Positions 54,217-63,965 of a DNA stretch of 64,000 bases are shown piece by piece. Where the stretch lies: assembly GCA_947460235.1 (NCBI GenBank), contig CANHGK010000004.1, forward strand, positions 90,144 through 154,143, written 5' to 3'. This DNA comes from Paenibacillaceae bacterium. GTDB taxonomy: Bacteria > Bacillota > Bacilli > Paenibacillales > CANHGK01. Within the stretch, counting starts at the first letter, position 1. The number at the start of each line of letters is the position of its first letter. The position numbers were made by a program, and so were the translations under genes. Below the pieces are notes generated by a model. That model was given only the letters and a program-made list of their open reading frames with translations. It had not been told where the DNA came from and searched no databases.

Positions 54217-57200
54217 TTATTCGACATTACCATATATCGGAGTTTCTGAAGTTGTGTAACGATAATGCATCGCCAACGTATCATCCTGAATCCAAGCATT
54301 ATTTTCTGAATGTTCCAATGTGATATTCATATTAGACCAATCGTTTAAGCTATACGATCCGTTGCTTGATAATGACCACAGTGGGAACGAAGCAATATAT
54401 TCACCATTCACAGCATCGTATCGCAATGTTGAGCTATTTTGAACAATGCGCTCCAACGTCCAAGCATTTGAATTTACTACATATTTATTAGCAATATTAC
54501 CATCGTTCGCTACTTCAAGCAGATAAGCAGCTCCGTGATCTAATGTTGCACCTGACGTGGATGTTACCTTTTTCGAAGCCGTTGACGCTTTGAAATCTTC
54601 AGCGTAAATCTTCAACTTCACATTTCCAGATAATGTGTTAGCTGTTTGTGTTTTTACACGTACATATAAATTCTGTGCATCGTTCGAAACGTAAACGCGA
54701 GCAATGTCCAAATTCGAGTTCGTAGAATCATTCAATTCGTCTAAATTATAAGGTACATTATTCCATTGTGAAAGCGCGCCATTTACAGTAATCGATTTAT
54801 TCATACCTGCATTGTATTGGTAAGGAATTACTTTCATATCTTCTTGATTCGTATATGCTAATGCCGTAATGATATACCAAGCCGCTGTTACTGGTTGTAA
54901 TGCAGTACTTACCAATGGGCGCATGTCAATTCTAGAAACTGCCTCACCAGCCGCCATATAACCGAGTGCTGTTCGTGAAACATACCATTGTAAATATTTC
55001 AACGCTTCATCTTTTTCACCGCGATAAATATGATGCAATGCTACATACATAGACATTTGCGGCCATGATGGCTCATCACTCTTCGCTTCATCTCCCGCCG
55101 GACTCCATGGTGATGTGTAGTAGAATATATCTCCATCATAACGAGCTATGCCATATCCATCATGCAATAAATTCGATTTAATTTTGCTAATATGGCTTAC
55201 TGCACGACTTGAATTTGAATCAATGATACCAAGAACCATTAATAAATCAGAAGATGAATCCAATTTCGTATTTATTGTACCATTCGGATAAACAGCTCGG
55301 TTATAGTAGCCTCCGCCACTGTTCCACATCCCTTTGTTATCCCAATCATTACGTTGCAAACTTGTGCGGATCGCACCAGAAACTCCATTCCACCAATCAG
55401 CCATATCTGTTAACCCTTTTGCTCGAGCAGCAGACTGGGCTGCCGTCATCCCTGCAATGTACGTTGCCTGAGTGAAGGTATTGTATTCAATGTTCTCTTC
55501 CCAAATCGAGCTATCAGCCGAGGAATATCCCCACGAATTCATCGTATTAGAGATAAAGTCAGCGGACTTTTTCATTTTGCCCCACATATCATTCAAGAAC
55601 GTAGCGTCATATCCGCTTAATTTGTAATGATTATATGCCCCATAAATCCATAATCCGATAGCATCATGTTCAGGTTCAACAAATTGCACCCAATTTCCAG
55701 TCCATAAATTGAAACACGTTCCAATCGTTCCGTCATCGCGAACACGATCACGCAGGAAGTACCAGTATTTATGAGCCTCTTCACGGAATCCCGCTTTGTC
55801 CAAAATAATTGCCGTAACGGCTGAATCACGTGCCCATACTTTATAACTGTAGTTATACGGATTCGTCGTTGCTGGCATTGCACCGTTTAATGGATTGATT
55901 GCATTTTTAATGGCCACCAAATTACGTTTGTATGTTAAGTTCATACCTTCATCACTAAAACTTACTTGTTTCTTTCCTGGTGCAGTTAACCAATTCGTAT
56001 ACGTCGAACGCGTCGTATTCAACCATTCTTCCGCTGTTTTCGTACGCAGTGTATCGACCGCACTCGTCGTTAACGAAGTTGAAGAATTCATTGAAATTGC
56101 AAATGACCGTTGGATCGAACCATTCGCCGGAATGACAAAACGCGTTTGAAATGCAACACTCATATCAAGTGCCCATTTGTCTACATTATTTTTTAATGTT
56201 GCATTGCGATCAAAAGCGATCCAAGGAGAAACACCGAGGTCATTACTATTTGTGTTCAAATCGTCTGCAACGGTAAAACTACTCGGATCTTCAAACGCAG
56301 TCATCGCAACGACCGCTTGACCAGCACCAGTCATATCCACAAAAATCGTTCTGCGGGATGAATCATACCAACCATGATGCCATTTGTTCGAATTCCCTTG
56401 AGTTTTGTTGTTCAGGTGAATCATTTCTAATAAGTTGTATTCAATTGGCGAACCCGTAGGATTTGTAAATGTATACGTTGCAATGGTGAAATTTTGATTT
56501 GGAACCATGGAGTAATCTTTTTTTACCGTTATCGGCATCGATGATGCACCATAATTCAAATATTTGGTATTCAAAATACCATTTTCATCGTAATAAGCTT
56601 CTGCATTAAAGTTTGTTACATTATTGTATTTCACACCGCTCGTTTCATTTCGGAAAAAGCCTGTATATTCTTTAATCACACTTGTTGACATGTCGTCTTT
56701 ATAATGTAATTCGGCCAAACGAGGGCCATTACCACCTGAAAAACCACCTTGATCAAGTTGACTGATTCGGCTATTCATCCAAATGCCCATCGTATCTTTC
56801 CAATTCGAAAGATAAAGTGATGTAATTGAACGATCCGTAGCTTGTGTAGCTGGCACAGCTGTTACATTTACATTAACCGTCGTTGTAAAACTATAATATC
56901 GAACCAATACTGGGGTCGTACCAATTACAAGCCCTTTAAGTGTCGAAGCAGGCAGCACATCAACATATTGCCAAATATCTGGAGTCAACGTTGTCAAACC
57001 AGAAATATCTACTTTTGTTCCATCAACATAATTAGCATATACTTTGATGGATTTTGATTGTCCCAAGCTAACTTGCAAGGTCGAAGAATCCGTTGAGATA
57101 TTACTAATTTGAGGTGTTCCCACATATTGCACACCTGCCGTCACCGTTGTAATTCCTTGATCAAACGAATAATCAATACCGTTATTATTATCCCAAACGC

Positions 57201-59139
57201 CATTTCCGTTATTAAATGCAGCAAGTGATATTTTAGTTGCGTTTAAGCTCAGAATAATTTTGAAATATCCGGGATAATCCGATGTTGACAGAGGAGTACC
57301 AGGAACATTCGTCCAATTGCCTCCCTCAGGTTTGTAATGCAAAAATGCTTGTGCCTGGTTGGATTGATAATAAATTGTAAAAGTGTTCTGAATAGGTGTA
57401 GCTGTTGGTGCCGGTGTAGCTGTCGGTTCTGGTGTAGCTGTCGGTGCCGGTGTAGCTGTTGATACCGGCGTAGTTGTTGGTGCCGGTGTAGCTGTTGGTG
57501 CCGGTGTAGCTGTTGGTGCCGGTGTAGCTGTTGGTGCCGGTGTAGCTGTTGGTGCCGGTGTAGCTGTTGGTGCCGGTGTAGTTGTTGGTGCCGGTGTAGC
57601 TGTTGGTGCAGCTGTAGCTGTTGGTGCCGGTGTAGCTGTTGGTGCCGGAGTTGGCGTGACAATAACTGATTCCAAACTCATTGACACTTCGTCTATTTGT
57701 AAAGATGTTGAGCCTGGTGAATCCAAATAAAATCCAATATCTAAGTTACCACTAGTCACTTCTGCTAATCCTGAAATAAGAGTCCATTGACCGTTTGGAG
57801 TTACATTTACTGGTATCATCGTTTTACCAGTTGCAGTTAATTCCATACGTGCAGCTGTTGGTAAACTTCCATATGCGTTTAATTTCACCCATGAACTGAC
57901 ACGATAAACTCCATCAGACAGTCCGGATTTTATTTGGTGAATACTTTGTTTATATGCCGACGAATTCCAAAAATAAGCTTTATTTAATCCTACTTTTGCA
58001 TCGAAAGCATCAACGCCTACTGATGATTTTTGACCACTTGGTTGCCACACTGTCCAACCTGATAATGTACCGCTCTCAAACCCACCGTTCACAATGCTAA
58101 TAACTGGTTTAGTAGTCGGTATTGCCGATGGAACGGGTGTTGCGCTAGGGTTTGGTGTAACTGTTGGTGTAGGATCTAACGATGTTGTTGGTGTCGGTGT
58201 GCTAGAAGCAGTAGCCACTGGTGTAATTGTAGGTGATGCTGAAGGTAACGCTGATGGTGCAGGTGAATTGGTAGGAACAACTGTAGACGATGGTGTGATG
58301 GTAGATACGGGTGTCGGTGTTGCGACTGGATTTGCAATCAATTCTACTTGGTCTACTTGAAAAGAAGTCGAACCAGGTGAATCAATATAAAATCCAATAT
58401 CAACCACTTGACTCGTTACATTAACGACTTGGCTAATTTGTGTATAAACCGAAGTTACGGGAATTGGAACATAGGTTGGACCAGCGCCGTAACCTGAAAT
58501 TTCCATTCGAGCCACTGTAGGTTGTGCACCAAATACTCGTAGTTTAACATATGCTTTTACCGTGTATGATCCATTTGCCAAAAAGGGTTTTACTTGATGA
58601 ATACTTTGCTTATAGGCTGCTGCATTCCAAAAATACATTTTTTTAGAACCACTAAACGTATCTACGCTGTCAATTCCAAAATTAGCAGTTTTTCCGGTAG
58701 GATGCCATTCTGACCACCCAGTTAACGTACCTGTTTCAAAACCGCCATTATCTAAAAGCGAATAATTTGCATCGTTGTAAATAACATTTTGATTAACGAA
58801 ATACGTACCCGTGCCTGAAAAAATATAATCCTTACCGCCGTTGTTATCCCAATTGGTATTATTTACGTTAAATGCGGCTGTTACAACTGAGTTTCCGCTA
58901 GGTACTAAAATTGTCTTCTTGTAGTAATTCGGAATTTCACTTGTTTGCATAATTTCGCCAGGCAAAGAAGTCCAAGCTCCAGCGTTAACGTTGTAATGAA
59001 TATTTGGGATACCACTCAAACTTTTGTAATAAATAACAACTTCATTCGCTGCAAAAACACTCCAATTAACCATAGACAGTAAAATACTTGCAGTCAAACA
59101 TAACGATGTCCAATATTTAATCCACTTAACTGATTTCAT
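54217..59139 (-). CDS. Giant secreted GH15 enzyme with CBM25 and CBM4/9-like modules
   Basis: A 1640-residue secreted protein. Approximate order: signal 1-31; CBM25 33-122; CBM4/9-like module 128-268; Thr-Pro linker; second CBM4/9-like module 347-490; long Ala-Pro-Thr linker; second CBM25 592-680; Ig-like domain 682-765; GH15 catalytic region 765-1430; DOMON/CBM9-like domain 1435-1640. Catalytic marks are VWARDSAVTAIILDKAGF, SSIWEENIEY with the likely acid, and AAGEAVSRIDMRP with the likely base. It should release glucose from starch-type chains. The two CBM4/9-like modules are near copies (YKQSIHQ, SPGSTS). It is a paralogue of the next gene and has its own promoter. Confidence 0.86.
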   Translation of the reverse strand: MKSVKWIKYWTSLCLTASILLSMVNWSVFAANEVVIYYKSLSGIPNIHYNVNAGAWTSLPGEIMQTSEIPNYYKKTILVPSGNSVVTAAFNVNNTNWDNNGGKDYIFSGTGTYFVNQNVIYNDANYSLLDNGGFETGTLTGWSEWHPTGKTANFGIDSVDTFSGSKKMYFWNAAAYKQSIHQVKPFLANGSYTVKAYVKLRVFGAQPTVARMEISGYGAGPTYVPIPVTSVYTQISQVVNVTSQVVDIGFYIDSPGSTSFQVDQVELIANPVATPTPVSTITPSSTVVPTNSPAPSALPSASPTITPVATASSTPTPTTSLDPTPTVTPNPSATPVPSAIPTTKPVISIVNGGFESGTLSGWTVWQPSGQKSSVGVDAFDAKVGLNKAYFWNSSAYKQSIHQIKSGLSDGVYRVSSWVKLNAYGSLPTAARMELTATGKTMIPVNVTPNGQWTLISGLAEVTSGNLDIGFYLDSPGSTSLQIDEVSMSLESVIVTPTPAPTATPAPTATAAPTATPAPTTTPAPTATPAPTATPAPTATPAPTATPAPTATPAPTTTPVSTATPAPTATPEPTATPAPTATPIQNTFTIYYQSNQAQAFLHYKPEGGNWTNVPGTPLSTSDYPGYFKIILSLNATKISLAAFNNGNGVWDNNNGIDYSFDQGITTVTAGVQYVGTPQISNISTDSSTLQVSLGQSKSIKVYANYVDGTKVDISGLTTLTPDIWQYVDVLPASTLKGLVIGTTPVLVRYYSFTTTVNVNVTAVPATQATDRSITSLYLSNWKDTMGIWMNSRISQLDQGGFSGGNGPRLAELHYKDDMSTSVIKEYTGFFRNETSGVKYNNVTNFNAEAYYDENGILNTKYLNYGASSMPITVKKDYSMVPNQNFTIATYTFTNPTGSPIEYNLLEMIHLNNKTQGNSNKWHHGWYDSSRRTIFVDMTGAGQAVVAMTAFEDPSSFTVADDLNTNSNDLGVSPWIAFDRNATLKNNVDKWALDMSVAFQTRFVIPANGSIQRSFAISMNSSTSLTTSAVDTLRTKTAEEWLNTTRSTYTNWLTAPGKKQVSFSDEGMNLTYKRNLVAIKNAINPLNGAMPATTNPYNYSYKVWARDSAVTAIILDKAGFREEAHKYWYFLRDRVRDDGTIGTCFNLWTGNWVQFVEPEHDAIGLWIYGAYNHYKLSGYDATFLNDMWGKMKKSADFISNTMNSWGYSSADSSIWEENIEYNTFTQATYIAGMTAAQSAARAKGLTDMADWWNGVSGAIRTSLQRNDWDNKGMWNSGGGYYNRAVYPNGTINTKLDSSSDLLMVLGIIDSNSSRAVSHISKIKSNLLHDGYGIARYDGDIFYYTSPWSPAGDEAKSDEPSWPQMSMYVALHHIYRGEKDEALKYLQWYVSRTALGYMAAGEAVSRIDMRPLVSTALQPVTAAWYIITALAYTNQEDMKVIPYQYNAGMNKSITVNGALSQWNNVPYNLDELNDSTNSNLDIARVYVSNDAQNLYVRVKTQTANTLSGNVKLKIYAEDFKASTASKKVTSTSGATLDHGAAYLLEVANDGNIANKYVVNSNAWTLERIVQNSSTLRYDAVNGEYIASFPLWSLSSNGSYSLNDWSNMNITLEHSENNAWIQDDTLAMHYRYTTSETPIYGNVE
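57405..57655. repeat. 18-bp tandem repeats coding a Thr-Ala-Thr-Pro-Ala-Pro linker
   Basis: About thirteen units of GGTGCCGGTGTAGCTGTT with small changes, in the linker before the second CBM25. Confidence 0.88.
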
Positions 59140-59173
59140 CTTATTCCACTCCTAGTTTCTTTCGTCCGCACGA

Positions 59174-59188
59174 TGCGCAAACGATTTC
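59174..59188. promoter_or_regulatory. Operator-like site before the first giant GH15 gene
   Basis: TGCGCAAACGATTTC, directly downstream of a possible -10 (TATAGA on the minus strand). It shares GCGCAA-CG with the GH119 operator. Confidence 0.55.
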
Positions 59189-59231
59189 TATATAGTCTAA
59201 AAAAAATATTAATGAAATGCAAGATATCCCC

Positions 59232-59259
59232 GTCAGCATGTTATCGCTAACATACTGAC
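59232..59259 (-). terminator. Hairpin after the second giant GH15 gene
   Basis: GTCAGTATGTTA / TAACATGCTGAC with a GCGA loop; no T run follows, so it may act as an RNA 3' end stabiliser. Confidence 0.65.
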
Positions 59260-59288
59260 AGAGATTTACCTTGCTATTCAATGATCAA

Positions 59289-62200
59289 TTATTCGATATT
59301 ACTATAGATCGGTGCTTCTGTTGTTGTATTACGATAATGCACGCCTAATGTGTCGTCTTGAACCCATGACGTACCCACTTGATGCTCAAGCGTAATATTC
59401 ATATTTGACCAATCGTTTGTTGCCAATGCACCCGTACTAGAAAATGACCAAAGCGGGAATGAAGCAATATATTCCCCTGTCGTCGCATCATATCTAAGCG
59501 TTGAACTGTTTTGAACATTTCGTTCAAACGTCCAATTTCCACCTGTTACAACAAATTTGTTTGCGAGATTACCATCGTTTTTCACTTCAAGTAAATATTG
59601 TGCACTGTGATCGAGTGCAATTCCCGAAACGCTGGTTGCTGATTTTGCAGCAGCTGATTGCTTAAAGTCTTCTGCATAAATTTGCAATCCGACATTTGCA
59701 CCAGATGTGTTTGGCGATTTCGTTTTGACACGCACGTATAGATTTTGTGCGTCATTTGATACATAAACTTTTGCGATATCCATATCTGCATTTGGTGTAT
59801 CACCTAAATCATCAAGAACATATGGAATATTGCTAAATTGAGTTAATGCACCAGTTACTGTTACCCCTTTATTAAATCCTACATTATACTGATAAGGAAT
59901 TACTTTCAAGTCTGCTTGATCCGTGTAGGCGAGTGCAGTTAATACATACCATGCTGCTGTAACCGGTTCTACCGCTGTACTAATTAATGGACGCATGTCG
60001 ACACGAGAAACTGCTTCACCTGCAGCCATATAACCAACTGCTGTACGGGCAACAACCCACTTCAAATATTTAAGTGCTTCATCTTTTTCGCCGCGATTAA
60101 TATGGTGTAATGCAACATACATCGACATTTGCGGCCACGAAGGTTCATCACTCAATGCTTCGTTTCCAGCTGGACTCCATGGTGATGTGTAATAGAAAAT
60201 ATCTCCATCATATCGAGCAATACCATAACCATCATGTAATAAGTTTGCTTTCACTTTATTAACGTGACTCACTGCACGACTTGAATTCGAATCAATTACA
60301 CCGAGAACCATTAACAGATCTGAAGATGAATCAATTTTGGAATTCAAAGATCCATCTGTAAAAATCGCACGATTATAATATCCACCGTTTGCATTCCACA
60401 TGCCCTTGTTATCTGAATCGTTCCGTTGTATTGACGTACGAATTCCGCTAGCTACACCATTCCACCAATCAGCCGTACCTGCCAATCCAAGATCACGGGC
60501 AATATACTCGGCAGCATTCATCCCTGCAATATAAGTAGCTTGCGTAAAGACATTGTACTCGATATTTTCTTCCCAAATCGAACTGTCCGCCGCACCATAG
60601 CCCCATGCATTGGTTGAACCTGAAATAAAGTCTGCTGATTTCTTCAATTTAGGCCACATATCATTTAAGAACGTCTTATCGTAACCACTTAATTTGTAAT
60701 GATTATAAACGCCCGCAATCCAAAGTCCAATTGCATCATGTTCTGGTTCAACGAATTGAACCCAATTACTTGTAAACAAATTGAAACATGTTCCGATCGT
60801 TCCGTCTGCACGAACGCGGTCGCGTAACCAATACCAATACTTACGCGCTTCTTCACGGAATCCGGCTTTATCAAGAATAATTGCAGTTACTGCCGAGTCA
60901 CGACCCCATACTTTATAACTATAATTATATGGGTTTGTTGTTGCTGGCATTGCACCTGTAATTGGGTTGATAGAGTTTTTAATCGCAATTAAGTTACGTT
61001 TATACGCCAAGTTCATTCCTTCATCGTCAAAATTGACCTGTTTTTTGCCTGGTCCTGTTAACCATGAGTTATAAATTGCTGAAGTATACGAAAACCAGTC
61101 AGTCGGTGTTTTTGCTAACATTTCATCTACCGCTGCAGTTGCATACACTTTTGTTGCATTAACCGTTAAACCAAATGAACGAGTAACTGTTCCATTCGCT
61201 GGAATGACAAAACGAGATTGGAAACCAACATCCATATCCATCGCCCATTTGGATGCATTGTTTTTGAGAACACCGTTATTATTAAATGACCACCAAGGTG
61301 ATGCATTTACATCTGCGGTATTAGTAATCGAATCATCGCCCACCGTATAACTGTTCGGATCTTCAAATGCCGTTAACGCGAGCACGAACTGACCAGCACC
61401 AGTCATATCAACAAACAACGTTTTGCGAGTGGAATCATACCAACCATAATGCATTTTGTTCGAATTACCTGAAGTTTTGTTATTCAAATGCAGTGCTTCA
61501 AGTAAATTATATTCAAGAGGTGCATTCGTGTTGTTCTTAAACGTATACGTTGCAACAGTTACGTTCTTATTAGGTACAGTCGCAAAGTCTTTTGTAATTG
61601 AAATTGGTAATGCTGTCGTGCCGTACTTTTTATATTGCGTTTTCAAAATACCATTTTCATCGAAATAAGCATCCGCATTAAAAGTAGATACATTATTATA
61701 TTTCACGTTATTTGTTTCATCACGGAAATACCCTGTATATTCTTTAATTTGGTTTGTTGCCATATCATCACGGAAATGCACTTCTGATATGCGCGGACCA
61801 TATCCGCCAGAGAAACCACCTTGATCCAATTGTGATATTTTACTGTTCATCCAAATGTTCAACGTGTCATTCCAGTTAGACATATAGAGTGAAGTAACTG
61901 ATCGATCTGTCGCCTGCGTTGCAACTTTTGCTAAGACTGAAACCGTTACGCTGAAAATTTGATCTTGTAATTGGACAATTACATTCGTATTCCCTAACGC
62001 TACAGGAGTCAATGCTCCAGTCGTGCTAACAGCTACAACTCCCGGATTTACCGTTGTATACGTAGCAAATGCTGTCGCATTGCTAATTGTTCCATCTGCA
62101 TAATTCGCAGTAACATTAAGATTTGAGTTGCCATTTAATGCAACTGTTACCGTTTGTTGATCAACTGAAATACTGCGCAATACTGGTTTTGTTTTATAAA

Positions 62201-63896
62201 CTTGATTATTTGCAACTGTCGTAATTCCAGAGGTGAATAAATAGTTTTTGGAATTATTGCTATCCCATGTACCTTTGTTGTTATTAAATGCAGCTTCTAT
62301 TCTTGCTGCTGCATTTGTGATTGTAATCTTTTGATAACCTGGCACATCTGAATTCACCAAGGCAACTCCGGGAACTACTGTCCAAATTCCGCCTTCAGGA
62401 CGATAGTGCAAATATGCATCTCCAAACGTGTTATGGTAATAAATCTCAAACGTGTTTGTAGAAGGTGTAGCTGTCGGCACTGGTGTAGCTGTCACAACAG
62501 GTGTAGCTGTCGGCACTGGTGTAGCCGTCACAACAGGTGTAGCTGTCGGCAATGCTGTAGCTGTTGGGACGATTGTTGCAGTCGGTACCGGTGTGATCGA
62601 AGGAATCGGTGTATCTGTCGGAATTGGTGTATTCGTTGGCGCTACTGTAGGTGATGGTACCGGCGTTCCCGTTGGAACGGTTGTCGTGATGACGCCATTA
62701 GTGACCGTACTTACACCTGGATTAAACGTATAATTCTTACCGCCATTATTGTCCCAACTACCTGCTCCATTCGTGAATGCAGCTTCTGCGATTTTGTTTG
62801 CATTTAAATTAAGAACTAATTTCATATAACCTGAAAGATCAGAAGTACTCATCAATGCGCCAGGTGCGACTGTCCAACTGCCACCTTCAGGACGATAGTG
62901 CATATAAGTTGTCGTCCAACTCGACTTAAAGTTAATTGTAAAGTTTTGTGATGGAATAAACGGTGTCGGTGTTGGAATTACGGGTGCACCTGAAGAAATC
63001 ACACCTGCATTAAAAGTAGATACCCCCACAGGGAAGAAGTAATTGAGTGAATTACGGCTATCCCACACGGAACCGCCATCATTAAAACAAGCTTCGAGCT
63101 GTGTTAACGCACCGATATCGATGGTAGCTTTGAAATAACCTGGAATTTCAGCTGCAGTCATTTTGAGACCAGGTGATCCAACCCATAATTTATTTGCCTG
63201 ACGATAGAATAGATATGGTTGAGTAAATCCTGATTTGTAATAAACTGTGACGCTATTACCAGGAACTTGCGTTGGTGCTGGCGTCGCTGTCGGTGCAATT
63301 GTTGGTGTTGCCGTTGGTGCTGGCGTGTCTGTCGGAACTGGCGTTGCCGTTGGAACTGGAGTATCTGTCGGAACTGGTGTGACCGTTGGAATTGGAGTAT
63401 TAGTTGGAACTGAAGTAATCGTTACCGTTGCTGTTGGAGTTGCTGTGACTACCGGTGTTGCAGTTGGTACCGGAGTTGGTGTGTATGCGCCTGGAGGTGC
63501 GCCTACTGTAATAACACCATTCACAAAAGTTGAGGTCCCTGTAGGGAAAAAGTAGTTTTTGCCGCTTTTACTGTCCCAAGTCGGGTTCGTACCCCCGCTG
63601 TTGAAACATGCTTCTAGCTGTGTTGCTGCGCCGATCGAAATCGTAATTTTTGCATAGCCTGCTACTTCAGCATCTGCCATTTTTACGCCTGGAACAGTCG
63701 TCCATGTACCATTCGCTGGGCGATAATGAATGAAAGGAGTTGTAAACCCTTTTTTGTAGTAAATTACTGATGTGTTGGAAACAGCCGCATTCGCGATTTG
63801 TGTGCCAACGCTTGCATTGAGTGGGGTTCCAAATGCGGGAAAAATCAACGATAAAATCATTGAAAAAACCAACATAACCCTGAACCACTGCTTCAT
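59289..63896 (-). CDS. Giant secreted GH15 enzyme with four CBM25 modules
   Basis: A 1535-residue secreted protein. Approximate order: signal 1-37; CBM25 modules at 40-130, 219-305, 320-405 and 480-565, separated by Val-Pro-Thr linkers; Ig-like (BIG2-type) domain 572-660; GH15 region 662-1325; DOMON/CBM9-like domain 1330-1535. Catalytic marks are VWGRDSAVTAIILDKAGF, SSIWEENIEY (Glu near 1108) and AAGEAVSRVDMRP (near 1294). CBM25 binding residues are seen in HYRPANGTW, HYRPEGGSW and HYRPEGGIW. The second module has YRQANKLW instead and may bind weakly. From the Ig-like domain on, it matches the other giant enzyme closely. Confidence 0.87.
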   Translation of the reverse strand: MKQWFRVMLVFSMILSLIFPAFGTPLNASVGTQIANAAVSNTSVIYYKKGFTTPFIHYRPANGTWTTVPGVKMADAEVAGYAKITISIGAATQLEACFNSGGTNPTWDSKSGKNYFFPTGTSTFVNGVITVGAPPGAYTPTPVPTATPVVTATPTATVTITSVPTNTPIPTVTPVPTDTPVPTATPVPTDTPAPTATPTIAPTATPAPTQVPGNSVTVYYKSGFTQPYLFYRQANKLWVGSPGLKMTAAEIPGYFKATIDIGALTQLEACFNDGGSVWDSRNSLNYFFPVGVSTFNAGVISSGAPVIPTPTPFIPSQNFTINFKSSWTTTYMHYRPEGGSWTVAPGALMSTSDLSGYMKLVLNLNANKIAEAAFTNGAGSWDNNGGKNYTFNPGVSTVTNGVITTTVPTGTPVPSPTVAPTNTPIPTDTPIPSITPVPTATIVPTATALPTATPVVTATPVPTATPVVTATPVPTATPSTNTFEIYYHNTFGDAYLHYRPEGGIWTVVPGVALVNSDVPGYQKITITNAAARIEAAFNNNKGTWDSNNSKNYLFTSGITTVANNQVYKTKPVLRSISVDQQTVTVALNGNSNLNVTANYADGTISNATAFATYTTVNPGVVAVSTTGALTPVALGNTNVIVQLQDQIFSVTVSVLAKVATQATDRSVTSLYMSNWNDTLNIWMNSKISQLDQGGFSGGYGPRISEVHFRDDMATNQIKEYTGYFRDETNNVKYNNVSTFNADAYFDENGILKTQYKKYGTTALPISITKDFATVPNKNVTVATYTFKNNTNAPLEYNLLEALHLNNKTSGNSNKMHYGWYDSTRKTLFVDMTGAGQFVLALTAFEDPNSYTVGDDSITNTADVNASPWWSFNNNGVLKNNASKWAMDMDVGFQSRFVIPANGTVTRSFGLTVNATKVYATAAVDEMLAKTPTDWFSYTSAIYNSWLTGPGKKQVNFDDEGMNLAYKRNLIAIKNSINPITGAMPATTNPYNYSYKVWGRDSAVTAIILDKAGFREEARKYWYWLRDRVRADGTIGTCFNLFTSNWVQFVEPEHDAIGLWIAGVYNHYKLSGYDKTFLNDMWPKLKKSADFISGSTNAWGYGAADSSIWEENIEYNVFTQATYIAGMNAAEYIARDLGLAGTADWWNGVASGIRTSIQRNDSDNKGMWNANGGYYNRAIFTDGSLNSKIDSSSDLLMVLGVIDSNSSRAVSHVNKVKANLLHDGYGIARYDGDIFYYTSPWSPAGNEALSDEPSWPQMSMYVALHHINRGEKDEALKYLKWVVARTAVGYMAAGEAVSRVDMRPLISTAVEPVTAAWYVLTALAYTDQADLKVIPYQYNVGFNKGVTVTGALTQFSNIPYVLDDLGDTPNADMDIAKVYVSNDAQNLYVRVKTKSPNTSGANVGLQIYAEDFKQSAAAKSATSVSGIALDHSAQYLLEVKNDGNLANKFVVTGGNWTFERNVQNSSTLRYDATTGEYIASFPLWSFSSTGALATNDWSNMNITLEHQVGTSWVQDDTLGVHYRNTTTEAPIYSNIE
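62460..62670. repeat. Repeat-coded linker between CBM25 modules 3 and 4
   Basis: Units near GGTGTAGCTGTCGGCACTGG alternate with GTCACAACAGGTGTAGC, coding Val-Pro-Thr-Ala-Thr-Pro blocks. A similar array lies at about 63270-63480. Confidence 0.75.
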
Positions 63897-63949
63897 ACGT
63901 TGCTCAGCTCCTTCGATTTGGATTGATATTCAGCGCATCTGCACTATGT

Positions 63950-63965
63950 ATGCAATCGTTTGTAT
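63950..63965. promoter_or_regulatory. Operator-like site before the second giant GH15 gene
   Basis: On the minus strand ATACAAACGATTGCAT, one mismatch from a catabolite-responsive (cre) consensus. It lies just after a possible promoter TTTACA-18-TAGTAT. Confidence 0.6.

Noticed and set aside
62452-63555. Plus-strand Gly/Val-rich readings opposite the GH15 linkers
   Set aside because: Same cause: low-complexity linker DNA read backwards.
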